Program-made: the position numbers and the translations under genes
DNA from: an uncultured Bacilli bacterium
GTDB lineage: Bacteria; Bacillota_I; Bacilli_A; RF39; UBA660
Assembly: GCA_910589335.1 (NCBI GenBank)
Contig: CAJUTW010000004.1
Location: forward strand, 1-51,783
Length of the DNA: 51,783 nt
Reading direction: 5' to 3'
Notes under the pieces: generated by a model
What the model was told of the DNA's origin: nothing
The model's database searches: none
What the model saw: only the letters and a program-made list of their open reading frames with translations
Part shown: piece after piece, positions 10,175 to 19,142 of the stretch
Position numbering within the stretch: position 1 is the first letter of the stretch
Layout: each line of letters starts with the position of its first letter

Positions 10175-10741
10175 TTAATCCTCTTTACCATCAAACTTAT
10201 TATCTTTATTATAATCAATAAAACTTTTTTTAGTATTATATTTTTCTATACTATAAGAAGAACCATTATTCCTTTGATATTCATTATACTTTACAACATT
10301 CTTATTGTAAACATTTATATCTGAAACAAAATAATTAACGACTTGTTCATAAATACTCTTATAATTATGACATTTATTATTAATATCACTTTTAGGGTAA
10401 TAAATATCATCACATAATTTATTTAAAATAAGAGTATTCTTTTTTAACTGATCAACTAAATTCTCATAATTAGATAATTTATTTTTAATATTAGTATCCT
10501 CTAAAAATAAAGAATCATAATAAACATTACTTAAAACAGTATTATAAAGTTCATCTCTATAACTCTCAAAAATAGAAGTATTAGTACTAAATACCTCAAA
10601 AGTATTACTAACATCATTCATTCTATTATAAGTTTCTTCTTTATCAGTTTTTAAATTTATAACAAAAGATGATACCCCACCAGAAATAATCATTACAAAA
10701 CTTAATGTCATTAAAAAATAAGCTATCTTTTTACTATTCAT
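10175..10741 (-). CDS. Small membrane-anchored protein with a C-terminal calcium-loop-like motif
   Basis: 188 residues. One helix near residues 7-28, then an extracellular mostly helical region with two cysteines (near 109 and 124) that could pair. The extreme C-terminus reads YNKDNKFDGKED, matching the spacing of acidic residues in a dockerin or EF-hand calcium loop, but only a single loop exists whereas dockerins have two. The ribosome site AGGTGG lies just upstream. It is the first gene of the operon running to 5571. I do not recognise the family; a structural or scaffolding role is a guess. Confidence 0.6.
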   Translation of the reverse strand: MNSKKIAYFLMTLSFVMIISGGVSSFVINLKTDKEETYNRMNDVSNTFEVFSTNTSIFESYRDELYNTVLSNVYYDSLFLEDTNIKNKLSNYENLVDQLKKNTLILNKLCDDIYYPKSDINNKCHNYKSIYEQVVNYFVSDINVYNKNVVKYNEYQRNNGSSYSIEKYNTKKSFIDYNKDNKFDGKED

Positions 10742-10790
10742 ATTACCACCTATTATAATTTTAACAAAATTGTTAATATTTGTACATATT

Positions 10791-10836
10791 ATTTTAATTC
10801 TAGGTTTAATAAAATTTTAATTCTAGGTTTAATAAA
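10791..10836. repeat. Two tandem copies of a 23-bp unit
   Basis: ATTTTAATTCTAGGTTTAAT plus AAA occurs at 10791-10813 and again at 10814-10836 without mismatch, between a terminator and the start of the 10741 operon. It may hold duplicated promoter or operator DNA; no clear -35/-10 pair was seen. Confidence 0.85.
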
Positions 10837-10883
10837 ATAATTATATTATATTCTATTCTCTTCTAAATTTAAAAATATTATAA

Positions 10884-10913
10884 TAAAAAAAATAAGATAA
10901 AAAATATCTTATT
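10884..10913 (-). terminator. Intrinsic terminator ending the glycosyltransferase-pilin operon
   Basis: AATAAGATA (10891-10899) and TATCTTATT (10905-10913) form a 9-bp stem followed on the minus strand by at least seven T residues. It separates this operon from the one starting at 10741. Confidence 0.85.
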
Positions 10914-10925
10914 AAAAAACTAAAA

Positions 10926-11405
10926 TTACTTTTTACTTTTAATATTTTTTAATTCATCTTTAGTTAATTTACGTACTTTAAAATCACTCATATCATTTAA
11001 CTTATTCTCATTAAGATGAATTGTATAATTTCTAGTAGCTTTACTTTCTAGGTTATTATATTTAACAGTCATTTCTTGATCTTTAAAAACTAATTTTAAA
11101 TAACCACTTGCCTTAAATTTCCCTTTATTAGTAATATTCATTTCAATATTACAATAAGATTTAGCTTGATAAATTATCAAATTACTTATACAAATATTAT
11201 CAATACAATGATTACTTTTAAGTTTATCATTAGTTATAATTTCAGCATCCTTATATTTTTCAGAACTAGAAAACTTATAATCATTAATTAAATTAGACTC
11301 TTTCTTATTAACATTTTCATTTTTTATAAAAACAAATAATAAAAGAAGAAAACTAATAATAAAAATACTAATTAAAATATTTCTTAAATTAAAAATTTTT
11401 TTCAT
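10926..11405 (-). CDS. Small membrane-anchored protein after the giant prepilin
   Basis: 159 residues from ATG 11405, which lies one base after the upstream stop and follows AAGGAG at nine bases; the ATG at 11423 lies inside the upstream gene. One helix near residues 10-28, then an extracellular domain with cysteines in NHCIDNICISN and KSYCNIEM. The pattern of beta-strand-like segments suggests a small beta-sandwich. I do not recognise the family. Tight coupling to the prepilin-like gene suggests it serves the same surface structure. Confidence 0.65.
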   Translation of the reverse strand: MKKIFNLRNILISIFIISFLLLLFVFIKNENVNKKESNLINDYKFSSSEKYKDAEIITNDKLKSNHCIDNICISNLIIYQAKSYCNIEMNITNKGKFKASGYLKLVFKDQEMTVKYNNLESKATRNYTIHLNENKLNDMSDFKVRKLTKDELKNIKSKK

Positions 11406-11406
11406 A

Positions 11407-14400
11407 TTAACTTTCTCCTTCATCTAATTCATAAATAATAATTTTTTCTGGATCATCATCAACCAGAACATAACTATTTTCTAAATCATCTAATTTAAAT
11501 AAGCCTTCATTATATTTATCTGATGACATTTTAAAAGGCGTTTCTATTAATGTAACACTATCATCATACTTATCATAGTGAACTTCATAAATCTTATGAT
11601 AACTATCATAAAAAATTTCTTCACCATCAACTATATCTGTATAACCTTCATTAATCTCATTTATACCAACAGCTTTATAAAAAGTATCAAAAGAATCTAA
11701 ATTACTTTCATCAGATTTTAAAAAGCATTTATAAAAACTACAATTTTTTTCTTCTCTTTTATTTTCTTGCTGACACCTATTATTAAAATATCTATCGTTA
11801 TATAAATATGAATGAAAATAACTAACTATTTTATTATCTGAATTATTATCTACATAACATTTTCCATTACAACTTTTAGCATCTATTACATTATTAGTAT
11901 CTACAGGAATATAATCTCTTGAAAATTCATTTTCACTAGATGCTTTAAAACATAATTTATATTGTTCATAATCAATACTCCTAGATACAATATTTCCTCT
12001 TGAATCTTTTACGTGCAAATAAATTTTAGTATTTCTATTATCTTTATCATATAATTCAGGTAATATATTAAAAAATTGATGATAATCAAAAACAGAACCA
12101 TTTTGGTTTTCGAAAAAAGCCATACCATTATCATTATAAGTACCATTCACTCTTTGAGACATAGTTAAAGGTTTATTTTTACAAGCATCAAAAGAATTAT
12201 CTGTTCCTATACATAAAGAATAAGTATCTAAAACATCATAAATAGAATAATTAACTTCAATAATATTACTATTATAAAAAACATTTTCACTTGATATATA
12301 TAAATTATTAATAACTGGAGACTTATCTTTATATAACTGATAATCAACACTTTTTTCACATACTGCACCATATCTATCTTTAATTTTAACTGTAACAGTA
12401 TATTCTTGTCCATCATAGGTTAAAAATCCATCATCTTCACTAAATTCTACAATATGATCATTATAGATATCTTCTTCTGTCCCAGTAGGAGTTAAAAACT
12501 TTTCATAATCACTACAATTATTCTTATCAGACCCTTTTAGTTTTTTACAAACTTGTATTTCTAAATCAGTATTCTCATCCAAATCATCTGCAACATTAAT
12601 ATTAAGTTTAGCCTTATTTATATTAATAAATTCTTCATCAAATAATGAAGATTCAATTTCTGACATTGATACTATTTCTAATCCATCAGTCTCTTCATCT
12701 AAAAAGTAAGGCTTTTGATTTTGATATAGTTTATAATAAACATTTTTACTTGAAACTTCTCCATATGAATCCATTACATAAAGATAAACTTTTTTTATAT
12801 CTCCATTATAAGGGGTATCTGAAATTTCATGAGAAAGTTTAAAATCAATATCTTCACTATTATACAAGTCATATTTTTTAAAATTTTCAGTTTTATATTT
12901 TTTACTATTTTTATCAAAACATAAATCTTCATTATCTGAATAACATATCTTTAAATTTTCACTGTACTTATCAAGATCATCAGATACTTTAATAGTAATT
13001 TTAGTATTTATAGAACCTCCATTACATTCATTACTATTACACAAATTTTCACTACTAGTAACAGTAAAATTATCAATCTTTGGTGGTTCATTTTTATACA
13101 ATTTATAACTTACAGTCTCCTCATCACTTTCTAAACCATATTCATCAACAACTACCACTTTTAAAGATTTAATTGATCCATCATAATCTCCTGTAAAGGT
13201 ATAAATTATATTATCAGAATAATTAAATTGCTTAAAATTAGCTCCTTCAAATATTTTAACTTTCAATGAAGATGTTGAAAAATCATCCTTAGCAGTAACT
13301 TTAATCTTAGTAGTTAAAGATCCACCATTAGTATTTGATAAATCCCTATCATTACTAAGAATCTCAACTTTTTCAATAACTGGTTTAGTATTTTTATATA
13401 TCTGATAATCAAATGCCTTTTTACTAACAGCTCCCATACTATCTTTAACAAAAACATATAAAGTAACTTCTCTTCCATCAGGAATTCCCAAAAAATCATA
13501 CTCTATAAAATTTTTATTTTTAAAATAGTAATCATAACTTTTATAATCATTACAATTATTTTTTTCTAAAGATAAACAAATCTTTAAATTATTTTTACTA
13601 TCAAGATCATCACTAACATCTAAATTAAGTATTGCCTGAGGCATATTTTTTGAATCACTACTACGTTTAGTAATTTTACTACTATCACTTATAACTGGAG
13701 CTCTATTATTATGAAGTGTATAAGTAACTTCTTCTCTTGCATAATTACCCTGTTCATCTTTTACAACTACATATATTTTTATAGCTTCTCCATTATATCC
13801 ATAACTAGAAAAATCAAATTCTTTTTGATAATTACTAAGATCACCAAAATTTTCTCCACTACTATTTATTGCATCATTAATACTTTCTAAAGAAGTATGA
13901 ACTTTTAAATTTCTTTTTAATGTTCTATCATCATCAGCATTAACTGTTAAAACAGCTTTAAATGAATTTATATTTTGATTACTATTATTTTTAATATTGA
14001 TACTAGTTATTTTAGGAGGATTATTTTTCTCATTTAAAGAATCATCAACTAAACCAGGATAGTTATATATCATTTCAAGATTTCCACAATAGTCAGTAGC
14101 AATACTTTTATTTATAATATCTGTTGTTAAATTATTTTTATCTTCTCCTTCTATATAAACTATCTCATCTTCTTTAAATGTTGTTACAAATTTATTAGCA
14201 TTTCTCCCATTAAGTAAAGAATCTTTAGTAAGTTTAATGCCCTTATAACCACCTTTTTTCATTTTCTCAACAATAGTTGCTGAATATTCAAGTTTATTAT
14301 TACCTATATTTTTTATAACTACAAAAGAGGCTTCTTTTAAATATTCCCCATTATTAGGAGCATTGTCAAAATCATTACTATCTAAATAAACTAAACTCAT

Positions 14401-14625
14401 AGCAATTACATCGTTCTTATTAGGTTTTTCAATAATCGAACTACTAGAACGCATTTTATATTCTGCTTGAGCTATCATTTTTTTAGCTGCATCAACATAC
14501 ATTGCATCTCTATTATCTTTTAGCATTCCTAAAATAGTAGGAACGGCAATAGCCATTAAAATACCTAATATAACAATCGATGCTAAAAGTTCAACAAGAG
14601 TAAATCCCCGATTATTCTTCTTCAT
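11407..14625 (-). CDS. Giant type IV prepilin-like protein with Ig-like repeats
   Basis: 1072 residues. The N-terminus NRGFTLVELLASIVILGILM is a class III signal: cleavage by prepilin peptidase after Gly7, Phe as residue +1, Glu at +5 and a 20-residue helix. Usual pseudopilins have 120-250 residues; here about 850 residues follow, made of roughly six or seven repeats near 100 residues long. Each starts at a phrase such as NNPPKI, NRAPVI, NTKPVI, NEPPKI, NQKPYF or KSPVI, contains DDLD, and ends with VKD-x-x-G and Y-x-LYKN, as in bacterial Ig or cadherin-like folds. A Cys-rich segment follows near residue 955. GAGGAGG lies six bases before the ATG. No pilus ATPase, platform or prepilin peptidase is in the window. 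Cotranscribed with three glycosyltransferase genes. Confidence 0.85.
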   Translation of the reverse strand: MKKNNRGFTLVELLASIVILGILMAIAVPTILGMLKDNRDAMYVDAAKKMIAQAEYKMRSSSSIIEKPNKNDVIAMSLVYLDSNDFDNAPNNGEYLKEASFVVIKNIGNNKLEYSATIVEKMKKGGYKGIKLTKDSLLNGRNANKFVTTFKEDEIVYIEGEDKNNLTTDIINKSIATDYCGNLEMIYNYPGLVDDSLNEKNNPPKITSINIKNNSNQNINSFKAVLTVNADDDRTLKRNLKVHTSLESINDAINSSGENFGDLSNYQKEFDFSSYGYNGEAIKIYVVVKDEQGNYAREEVTYTLHNNRAPVISDSSKITKRSSDSKNMPQAILNLDVSDDLDSKNNLKICLSLEKNNCNDYKSYDYYFKNKNFIEYDFLGIPDGREVTLYVFVKDSMGAVSKKAFDYQIYKNTKPVIEKVEILSNDRDLSNTNGGSLTTKIKVTAKDDFSTSSLKVKIFEGANFKQFNYSDNIIYTFTGDYDGSIKSLKVVVVDEYGLESDEETVSYKLYKNEPPKIDNFTVTSSENLCNSNECNGGSINTKITIKVSDDLDKYSENLKICYSDNEDLCFDKNSKKYKTENFKKYDLYNSEDIDFKLSHEISDTPYNGDIKKVYLYVMDSYGEVSSKNVYYKLYQNQKPYFLDEETDGLEIVSMSEIESSLFDEEFININKAKLNINVADDLDENTDLEIQVCKKLKGSDKNNCSDYEKFLTPTGTEEDIYNDHIVEFSEDDGFLTYDGQEYTVTVKIKDRYGAVCEKSVDYQLYKDKSPVINNLYISSENVFYNSNIIEVNYSIYDVLDTYSLCIGTDNSFDACKNKPLTMSQRVNGTYNDNGMAFFENQNGSVFDYHQFFNILPELYDKDNRNTKIYLHVKDSRGNIVSRSIDYEQYKLCFKASSENEFSRDYIPVDTNNVIDAKSCNGKCYVDNNSDNKIVSYFHSYLYNDRYFNNRCQQENKREEKNCSFYKCFLKSDESNLDSFDTFYKAVGINEINEGYTDIVDGEEIFYDSYHKIYEVHYDKYDDSVTLIETPFKMSSDKYNEGLFKLDDLENSYVLVDDDPEKIIIYELDEGES

Positions 14626-14638
14626 CTAAATCCTCCTC

Positions 14639-15517
14639 TTATTTTTTAAAAATAAATAACTTACTGAATACATAATTAATTATAATTACAAATATATTAG
14701 AAAAAACTTTTGAAACCATTTCATTAATATTTAATAAATCAATAAGTAAATACATTATTCCCATATCAAAAACTAAAGATATAACTCTAAATAGAAAAAA
14801 TGAAAAACATTCTTTAAAAGAATCTTTAATACTAGTATTCTTACTTTCAAATACAAACAATTTATTTGTAATAAAGGCAAAAACTACTGATAAAAACCAA
14901 GCAATAATGTTAGTTATATATGTACTAACACCAAATTTTCTAATTATATAAAATGCAACTATATTAACTAATGTTGTACAACCTCCAAAAAACAAATACA
15001 AAAGAGCTTCTCTATACTTATTAAACCATGAAATATGATTAACATCTTCAATATAATCTTCAAGTAACTTAATCATATTTTTTGTATTACTCATAAATTT
15101 CTTTGGTTTAAATTTTTTACTTTTTTCAATAAGTTTACCTAATTTATTAAAATCATTAAGTTCTAAAATATAACCTTCATCTGAAAATTCCTTAACAATT
15201 TGTATTTGGTGATCATTTGTATGTTCCTTATATTTTGAAAGTCTTGCTGCTGCAATTACTTTTTTATTTTTCTTTAATGCAGTTAAAATAGATCCTGCCC
15301 CACCATGCGTAATTACTAAATCACTTTTTTCAATATATTGATCAAATTTATCAGCTGGAATAAGATCAAATATTTCCATATTTTTTGATTTATATTTAGT
15401 AAGACCAGCTTGAACTACTACCTTATCTTTTATAGTACCTTTTTCTATTTCTTTATCGATTGCTTTTAATAATCTAGAAAAACTTTTATCTTGTGTTCCA
15501 AGTGTTACAAATATCAT
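14639..15517 (-). CDS. Alg13/EpsF-like glycosyltransferase subunit fused to a GtrA-like membrane domain
   Basis: 292 residues. Residues 1-150 match the catalytic, nucleotide-sugar-binding half of the split Alg13/Alg14 type glycosyltransferase (GT28 C-terminal fold): MIFVTLGTQ at the start and the donor loop VITHGGAGSILTAL near 70. Residues about 165-290 hold four hydrophobic segments with the GtrA pattern (FFGGCTTLVN, ATNxxF-like NIIAWFLSVVFAFITNKLFVF). GtrA proteins are thought to help move lipid-linked sugars across the membrane. The fusion couples sugar addition and translocation. ATG 15517 overlaps the upstream stop by one base (TAATG) and follows GGAGGGTGG. The Alg14-like partner is the immediately upstream gene. 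Confidence 0.88.
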   Translation of the reverse strand: MIFVTLGTQDKSFSRLLKAIDKEIEKGTIKDKVVVQAGLTKYKSKNMEIFDLIPADKFDQYIEKSDLVITHGGAGSILTALKKNKKVIAAARLSKYKEHTNDHQIQIVKEFSDEGYILELNDFNKLGKLIEKSKKFKPKKFMSNTKNMIKLLEDYIEDVNHISWFNKYREALLYLFFGGCTTLVNIVAFYIIRKFGVSTYITNIIAWFLSVVFAFITNKLFVFESKNTSIKDSFKECFSFFLFRVISLVFDMGIMYLLIDLLNINEMVSKVFSNIFVIIINYVFSKLFIFKK

Positions 15518-15993
15518 TAAAAAATCCACCCTCCATATACTGCATTAGGATATAATTTTAATAAACTCTTCCATTGCACTATAAATAAATCACTAACAGG
15601 ATATAAATATTTACCTGTAACTGTCTTTGAAGAAATATTAGCAAAAGTCTCTATATAAATTATTTTACTACCAAAAATTTTTCCTAAACAACATAAAGCC
15701 GCTGAAGTATGAACTCCTGTTGTTATAATATAATCTGGATGAATTTTAAGATATAACCATAAACTTTTAAAACAATTATAAAGTAATTTAAAAGGATAAG
15801 TTAGGAGATGATCTTTTGTTCCATATACTAAAAAATCAACTCTATTATTATATTTATCTTTTAAATATAGATTAGAATCAGTCTTTTCAGTTATTAAATT
15901 AAAATCATAATTTAAAAACATATCTTCTAATTGCATTAACTCCTTTAAATGACCACCAGTAGAAGCAACAAATAATACTTTTCTCTTATTCAT
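15517..15993 (-). CDS. Alg14/PssD-like membrane-anchoring glycosyltransferase subunit
   Basis: 158 residues. FVASTGGHLKELMQL at the start, YIITTGVHTSAA in the middle and IETFANISSKT later are the Alg14/CpsF signature. In two-component systems such as PssD-PssE or CpsF-CpsG this subunit recruits the catalytic Alg13-like subunit to the membrane to add a sugar to an undecaprenyl-linked acceptor. The partner is the next gene, overlapping by one base. ATG 15993 follows AAAGGTGA; the GTG at 16002 lies within that site. The hydrophobic stretch near residues 65-85 and 105-115 fits membrane association. Confidence 0.9.
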   Translation of the reverse strand: MNKRKVLFVASTGGHLKELMQLEDMFLNYDFNLITEKTDSNLYLKDKYNNRVDFLVYGTKDHLLTYPFKLLYNCFKSLWLYLKIHPDYIITTGVHTSAALCCLGKIFGSKIIYIETFANISSKTVTGKYLYPVSDLFIVQWKSLLKLYPNAVYGGWIF

Positions 15994-15994
15994 T

Positions 15995-17134
15995 TTATTC
16001 ACCTTTTTCTATTAGCTTTATCCACATTTTATTAACATTATCACTAGTATATTTTTGAATACTTTTACGTGCATATTTACTAATTCTTTTTCTTTCATTT
16101 TCATTTTTAATTAAATCTTCAATTTTTAAAATCATTGCATCAAAACTTCTATTTTTTATTAAATATCCATTTTCACCACTATTTATAATCTCACATGCAC
16201 CTTCAGCTGAATCAAAAGCAATACAAGGTAATCCATGACTCATAGCTTCTATTAAAACTATTCCAAATGACTCTGTATATGAAGTCATCAAATAAATTGC
16301 TGACTTATTAAAAATATTATCAATAAATTCTCTATCTTGAAAACCATGCAAAATTACACTATTTTCTAAATTGTTTTTCTTTATAAATTTTTCTAAATTA
16401 CCTCTTTCTCTACCATCACCAATAATATTTAATTTCCAATCAGGATATTTTTTAACTAAAACTTTATAAATCTTTAATAAATCTAAAAAGCCTTTTTCTT
16501 TTGATAACCGTCCTACTGAAACAAAATTTTTCTCTTTTAAAGAAGCTGTTTTTAAAGGTATTTTATCTATTGTATTAGGAATGTATTTGCACTTGCATTT
16601 AAATTTAGCTAATTTTTTTGAATAATACTTTTCTAAATCATTAGAAACCAAAACAAAATAATCAAGTCCTTTAGCACTATTAATTATATTAGTAGCATAT
16701 TTATCATTACCATGGTGATGATTATGTTCCCAACCAATTTTTAAAACGTTTTCTCTTCCATAATCACTTAACCAGTAATTAAAGATATCTCTTGTAGAAA
16801 TAATAACATCACTATCTGTAGTTTTTATATAATTTATAATAGATTTTCGTCTCTTATATATACAATTAAAACTATAAAAGGCTTCTTTTATAATTAAATT
16901 AATTTTTTTATTATTTATAGCTTTAACTAAACTATCTCGATTTGGTTTTAAATTTCCATTTAAATATTTAACTTTTACTCTATTATCTATTTCAAATGAG
17001 CTTTTATCATATAATTTATAGACAACTGCTATTTCAATTTCATATTTTGAACATAATGAATTTGCTAAAGAAACAATAGCTCTTTCTATTCCACCATATC
17101 CTAAATGTAAAGATAATATAGAAATTTTTCTCAT
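15995..17134 (-). CDS. GT4-family glycosyltransferase
   Basis: 379 residues, GT-B fold. LHLGYGGIERAIVSLANSL at the N-terminus is the acceptor-side glycine loop; VSVGRLSKEKGFLDLL near residue 203 begins the donor domain; ESFGIVLIEAMSHGLPCIAF near 285 contains the E-x7-E motif of retaining GT4 enzymes. It probably adds a hexose to a lipid-linked or surface glycan in the cytoplasm. It is the first gene of a five-gene operon with the Alg14/Alg13-GtrA pair, the giant prepilin and a small anchored protein. Acceptor and sugar cannot be read from the sequence. Confidence 0.9.
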   Translation of the reverse strand: MRKISILSLHLGYGGIERAIVSLANSLCSKYEIEIAVVYKLYDKSSFEIDNRVKVKYLNGNLKPNRDSLVKAINNKKINLIIKEAFYSFNCIYKRRKSIINYIKTTDSDVIISTRDIFNYWLSDYGRENVLKIGWEHNHHHGNDKYATNIINSAKGLDYFVLVSNDLEKYYSKKLAKFKCKCKYIPNTIDKIPLKTASLKEKNFVSVGRLSKEKGFLDLLKIYKVLVKKYPDWKLNIIGDGRERGNLEKFIKKNNLENSVILHGFQDREFIDNIFNKSAIYLMTSYTESFGIVLIEAMSHGLPCIAFDSAEGACEIINSGENGYLIKNRSFDAMILKIEDLIKNENERKRISKYARKSIQKYTSDNVNKMWIKLIEKGE

Positions 17135-17178
17135 TCTACCACCCTAATGTAATTATATCATATTTTATATTAATTAAA

Positions 17179-17210
17179 ACAAAAAAACTATTGATTCTAT
17201 AATCAATAGT
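17179..17210 (-). terminator. Intrinsic terminator after the low-complexity membrane protein
   Basis: A perfect 10-bp stem (ACTATTGATT at 17187-17196, AATCAATAGT at 17201-17210) with a 4-base loop, followed on the minus strand by a T-run. Confidence 0.9.
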
Positions 17211-17217
17211 CTTAAAT

Positions 17218-18393
17218 TTATTGTTGTGGTGGCATTACTGGATTTTGTTGCACATCTGGAGTTCCTAATACCTCTGGTACTGGATTAGAAACTGGAACTT
17301 GTTGTGGTAATACTTCAGGAGTAACCATTACTGGTTCAGGATTTTGTACTACTACAGGCTCAACAGGCGCTACTGTAGGAATTGGTTGTGTATTTTGTAA
17401 TGGATCTGCACCACCATATATTTGATGATTAGTATCTTGATTAACGTTTATTGAAGAAACAGTTGGATTAGCCCCACCATATATTACTGGTTGAACAGCT
17501 GGTTCTGGAACAACAACTGGTTCAGTAACTATTGGTTCTGGTGTCGGGTAAGTAGGAACATCTTGTACAGCTGTTGGCATTTCTTGAACATCTTGTACAA
17601 AAGATTGATTAATAGTATCACCTACATTTTGATTAACTAAACTATTATCAACAATTGGTGTTGTATCGTTAACTAATGGAACATCTACAATAGGAGCTGG
17701 TTCTGTAACTGGTGAATTAACAGTTACAGTCTCTGGCATTACCGATCCCATTTCTATTGGAGCAACTGGAACAGACTCTACTGGAGTAGAAATAGATTCA
17801 ACAGGAGCAACAGCTATCTCTTCAACTGGTGCTACAGATACAGCATCTACTGGAACTACTGGAGTAGGTTCATTATTAAATGTCTCTACCACATTAGAAT
17901 TGTAAGTATTATCTTGTACCATATTTAAATTATTATTAACATTAGTTGCATTAAAATCATTCATTGGAACTGCCATTGGATCAACTACATTAGGAATATC
18001 TGTAGGCATTCCTAAAACTTCATTACCTGTAACATTAGGATTAACATTCATATTAACCTCTGGCATTTGACTATTAACACCAACCATTGAATCATTATTA
18101 GGCATAACTGGTTGTGTATTAATTGTTGGAGCAACTGTTGGAGCTGTATTTACTCCCATCATTGGATTAGGAGTAACTGGTGCATTCATTGTTGGAACAC
18201 CAACATTAGCATTCATTGCAGGAACAGGTTGTACTCCACCTTGCATATTACTATCAGCACTTTGTGCCTCTTTTTCTTTTTTAGTTTTCTTACCAGTAAT
18301 AATTAAAATTACCAAAGCAATAATTAATAAAATAACTCCGCCAGTTATAAATAATCCTGGTATTGTTGTAAACCACGATAAATCAAAATTCAT
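17218..18393 (-). CDS. Single-pass membrane protein with long Pro/Val/Asn-rich tail
   Basis: About 391 residues. One strong helix (residues 12-35) and a Lys-rich stretch (KKTKKEKE) put the long remainder in the cytoplasm by the positive-inside rule. The tail is low complexity, with many VxPVE, APVE and NPN units and two copies of IYGGA(N/D)P near residues 302 and 328. No catalytic domain is visible. Two ATGs six bases apart are possible; GGGAG lies nine bases from the second (18393) and three from the first (18399). Monocistronic with its own terminator. Function unknown; a disordered scaffold is plausible. Confidence 0.65.
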   Translation of the reverse strand: MNFDLSWFTTIPGLFITGGVILLIIALVILIITGKKTKKEKEAQSADSNMQGGVQPVPAMNANVGVPTMNAPVTPNPMMGVNTAPTVAPTINTQPVMPNNDSMVGVNSQMPEVNMNVNPNVTGNEVLGMPTDIPNVVDPMAVPMNDFNATNVNNNLNMVQDNTYNSNVVETFNNEPTPVVPVDAVSVAPVEEIAVAPVESISTPVESVPVAPIEMGSVMPETVTVNSPVTEPAPIVDVPLVNDTTPIVDNSLVNQNVGDTINQSFVQDVQEMPTAVQDVPTYPTPEPIVTEPVVVPEPAVQPVIYGGANPTVSSINVNQDTNHQIYGGADPLQNTQPIPTVAPVEPVVVQNPEPVMVTPEVLPQQVPVSNPVPEVLGTPDVQQNPVMPPQQ

Positions 18394-18435
18394 TTTCATC
18401 TACTCCCTTTATTCTATAATCTATTACTATAATAA

Positions 18436-18459
18436 CAAAAAAAATTTGCGATTGCAAAT
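18436..18459. terminator. Hairpin terminator after the RluA gene
   Basis: ATTTGC (18444-18449) and GCAAAT (18454-18459) with loop GATT; T-rich tracts on both sides make it usable in both directions. Confidence 0.7.
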
Positions 18460-18482
18460 ATTTTATTTTTTATACATCTTAT

Positions 18483-19142
18483 TTACATTGTAAAGTTTGT
18501 CCAATAATTTTCTCTTTTTGGTAAAATCTTAAATTCTAATAATTTTTTTGACACAGGATGTGTAAATGATAAATAATAAGCAAATAAAGAAATTTGCTTA
18601 TTATCATTAACACCATAACGTTGATCTCCTAATAAATAATGACCTCTACTTGCAAACTGAATTCTAATTTGATGATGTCTTCCTGTTTTTAAGTCAATTG
18701 ACACTAAACTACAATTTAACTTGTCATTATATTCTAATACTTCATAATCCAAAACTGCTTTTTTTCCATTTTTTGAAATAACTGCATTAAAAGAAGAATC
18801 TTTATCTATATAATCCACAAAAGTAGAAGAATTCTTTTCCATTTTCCCATGAACTATAGCTAAATATTTCTTAGTAATTGTATGATCATTAAAACTTTTA
18901 CAAAGTCTACTAGCTGCCTTACTAGTTTTAGCAAAAACCATAATTCCACCAACAGGTCTATCCAGTCTATGAACAAGTCCCAAATAAACATTACCTGGTT
19001 TATTATATTTATCTTTAATATAAGATTTAACGATATCCATTAAAGATATATCATGAGTATTATCCCCTTGACTTAAAACATTATATGGTTTTACAACTAC
19101 AATAATATGATTATCTTCATATAAAATATCTAATTTATTCAT
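18483..19142 (-). CDS. RluA-family pseudouridine synthase
   Basis: 219 residues. HRLDRPVGGIMVFAKT contains the catalytic Asp in the HRLD motif, and KTGRHHQIRIQF is the second conserved RluA block. It isomerises uridine to pseudouridine in rRNA or tRNA; with no S4 domain it resembles RluA/RluC-like minimal forms, and the target cannot be assigned. ATG 19142 overlaps the end of the upstream methyltransferase by eight bases, so the two RNA-modification genes are translationally coupled; earlier in-frame starts lie further inside that gene. Confidence 0.9.
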   Translation of the reverse strand: MNKLDILYEDNHIIVVVKPYNVLSQGDNTHDISLMDIVKSYIKDKYNKPGNVYLGLVHRLDRPVGGIMVFAKTSKAASRLCKSFNDHTITKKYLAIVHGKMEKNSSTFVDYIDKDSSFNAVISKNGKKAVLDYEVLEYNDKLNCSLVSIDLKTGRHHQIRIQFASRGHYLLGDQRYGVNDNKQISLFAYYLSFTHPVSKKLLEFKILPKRENYWTNFTM

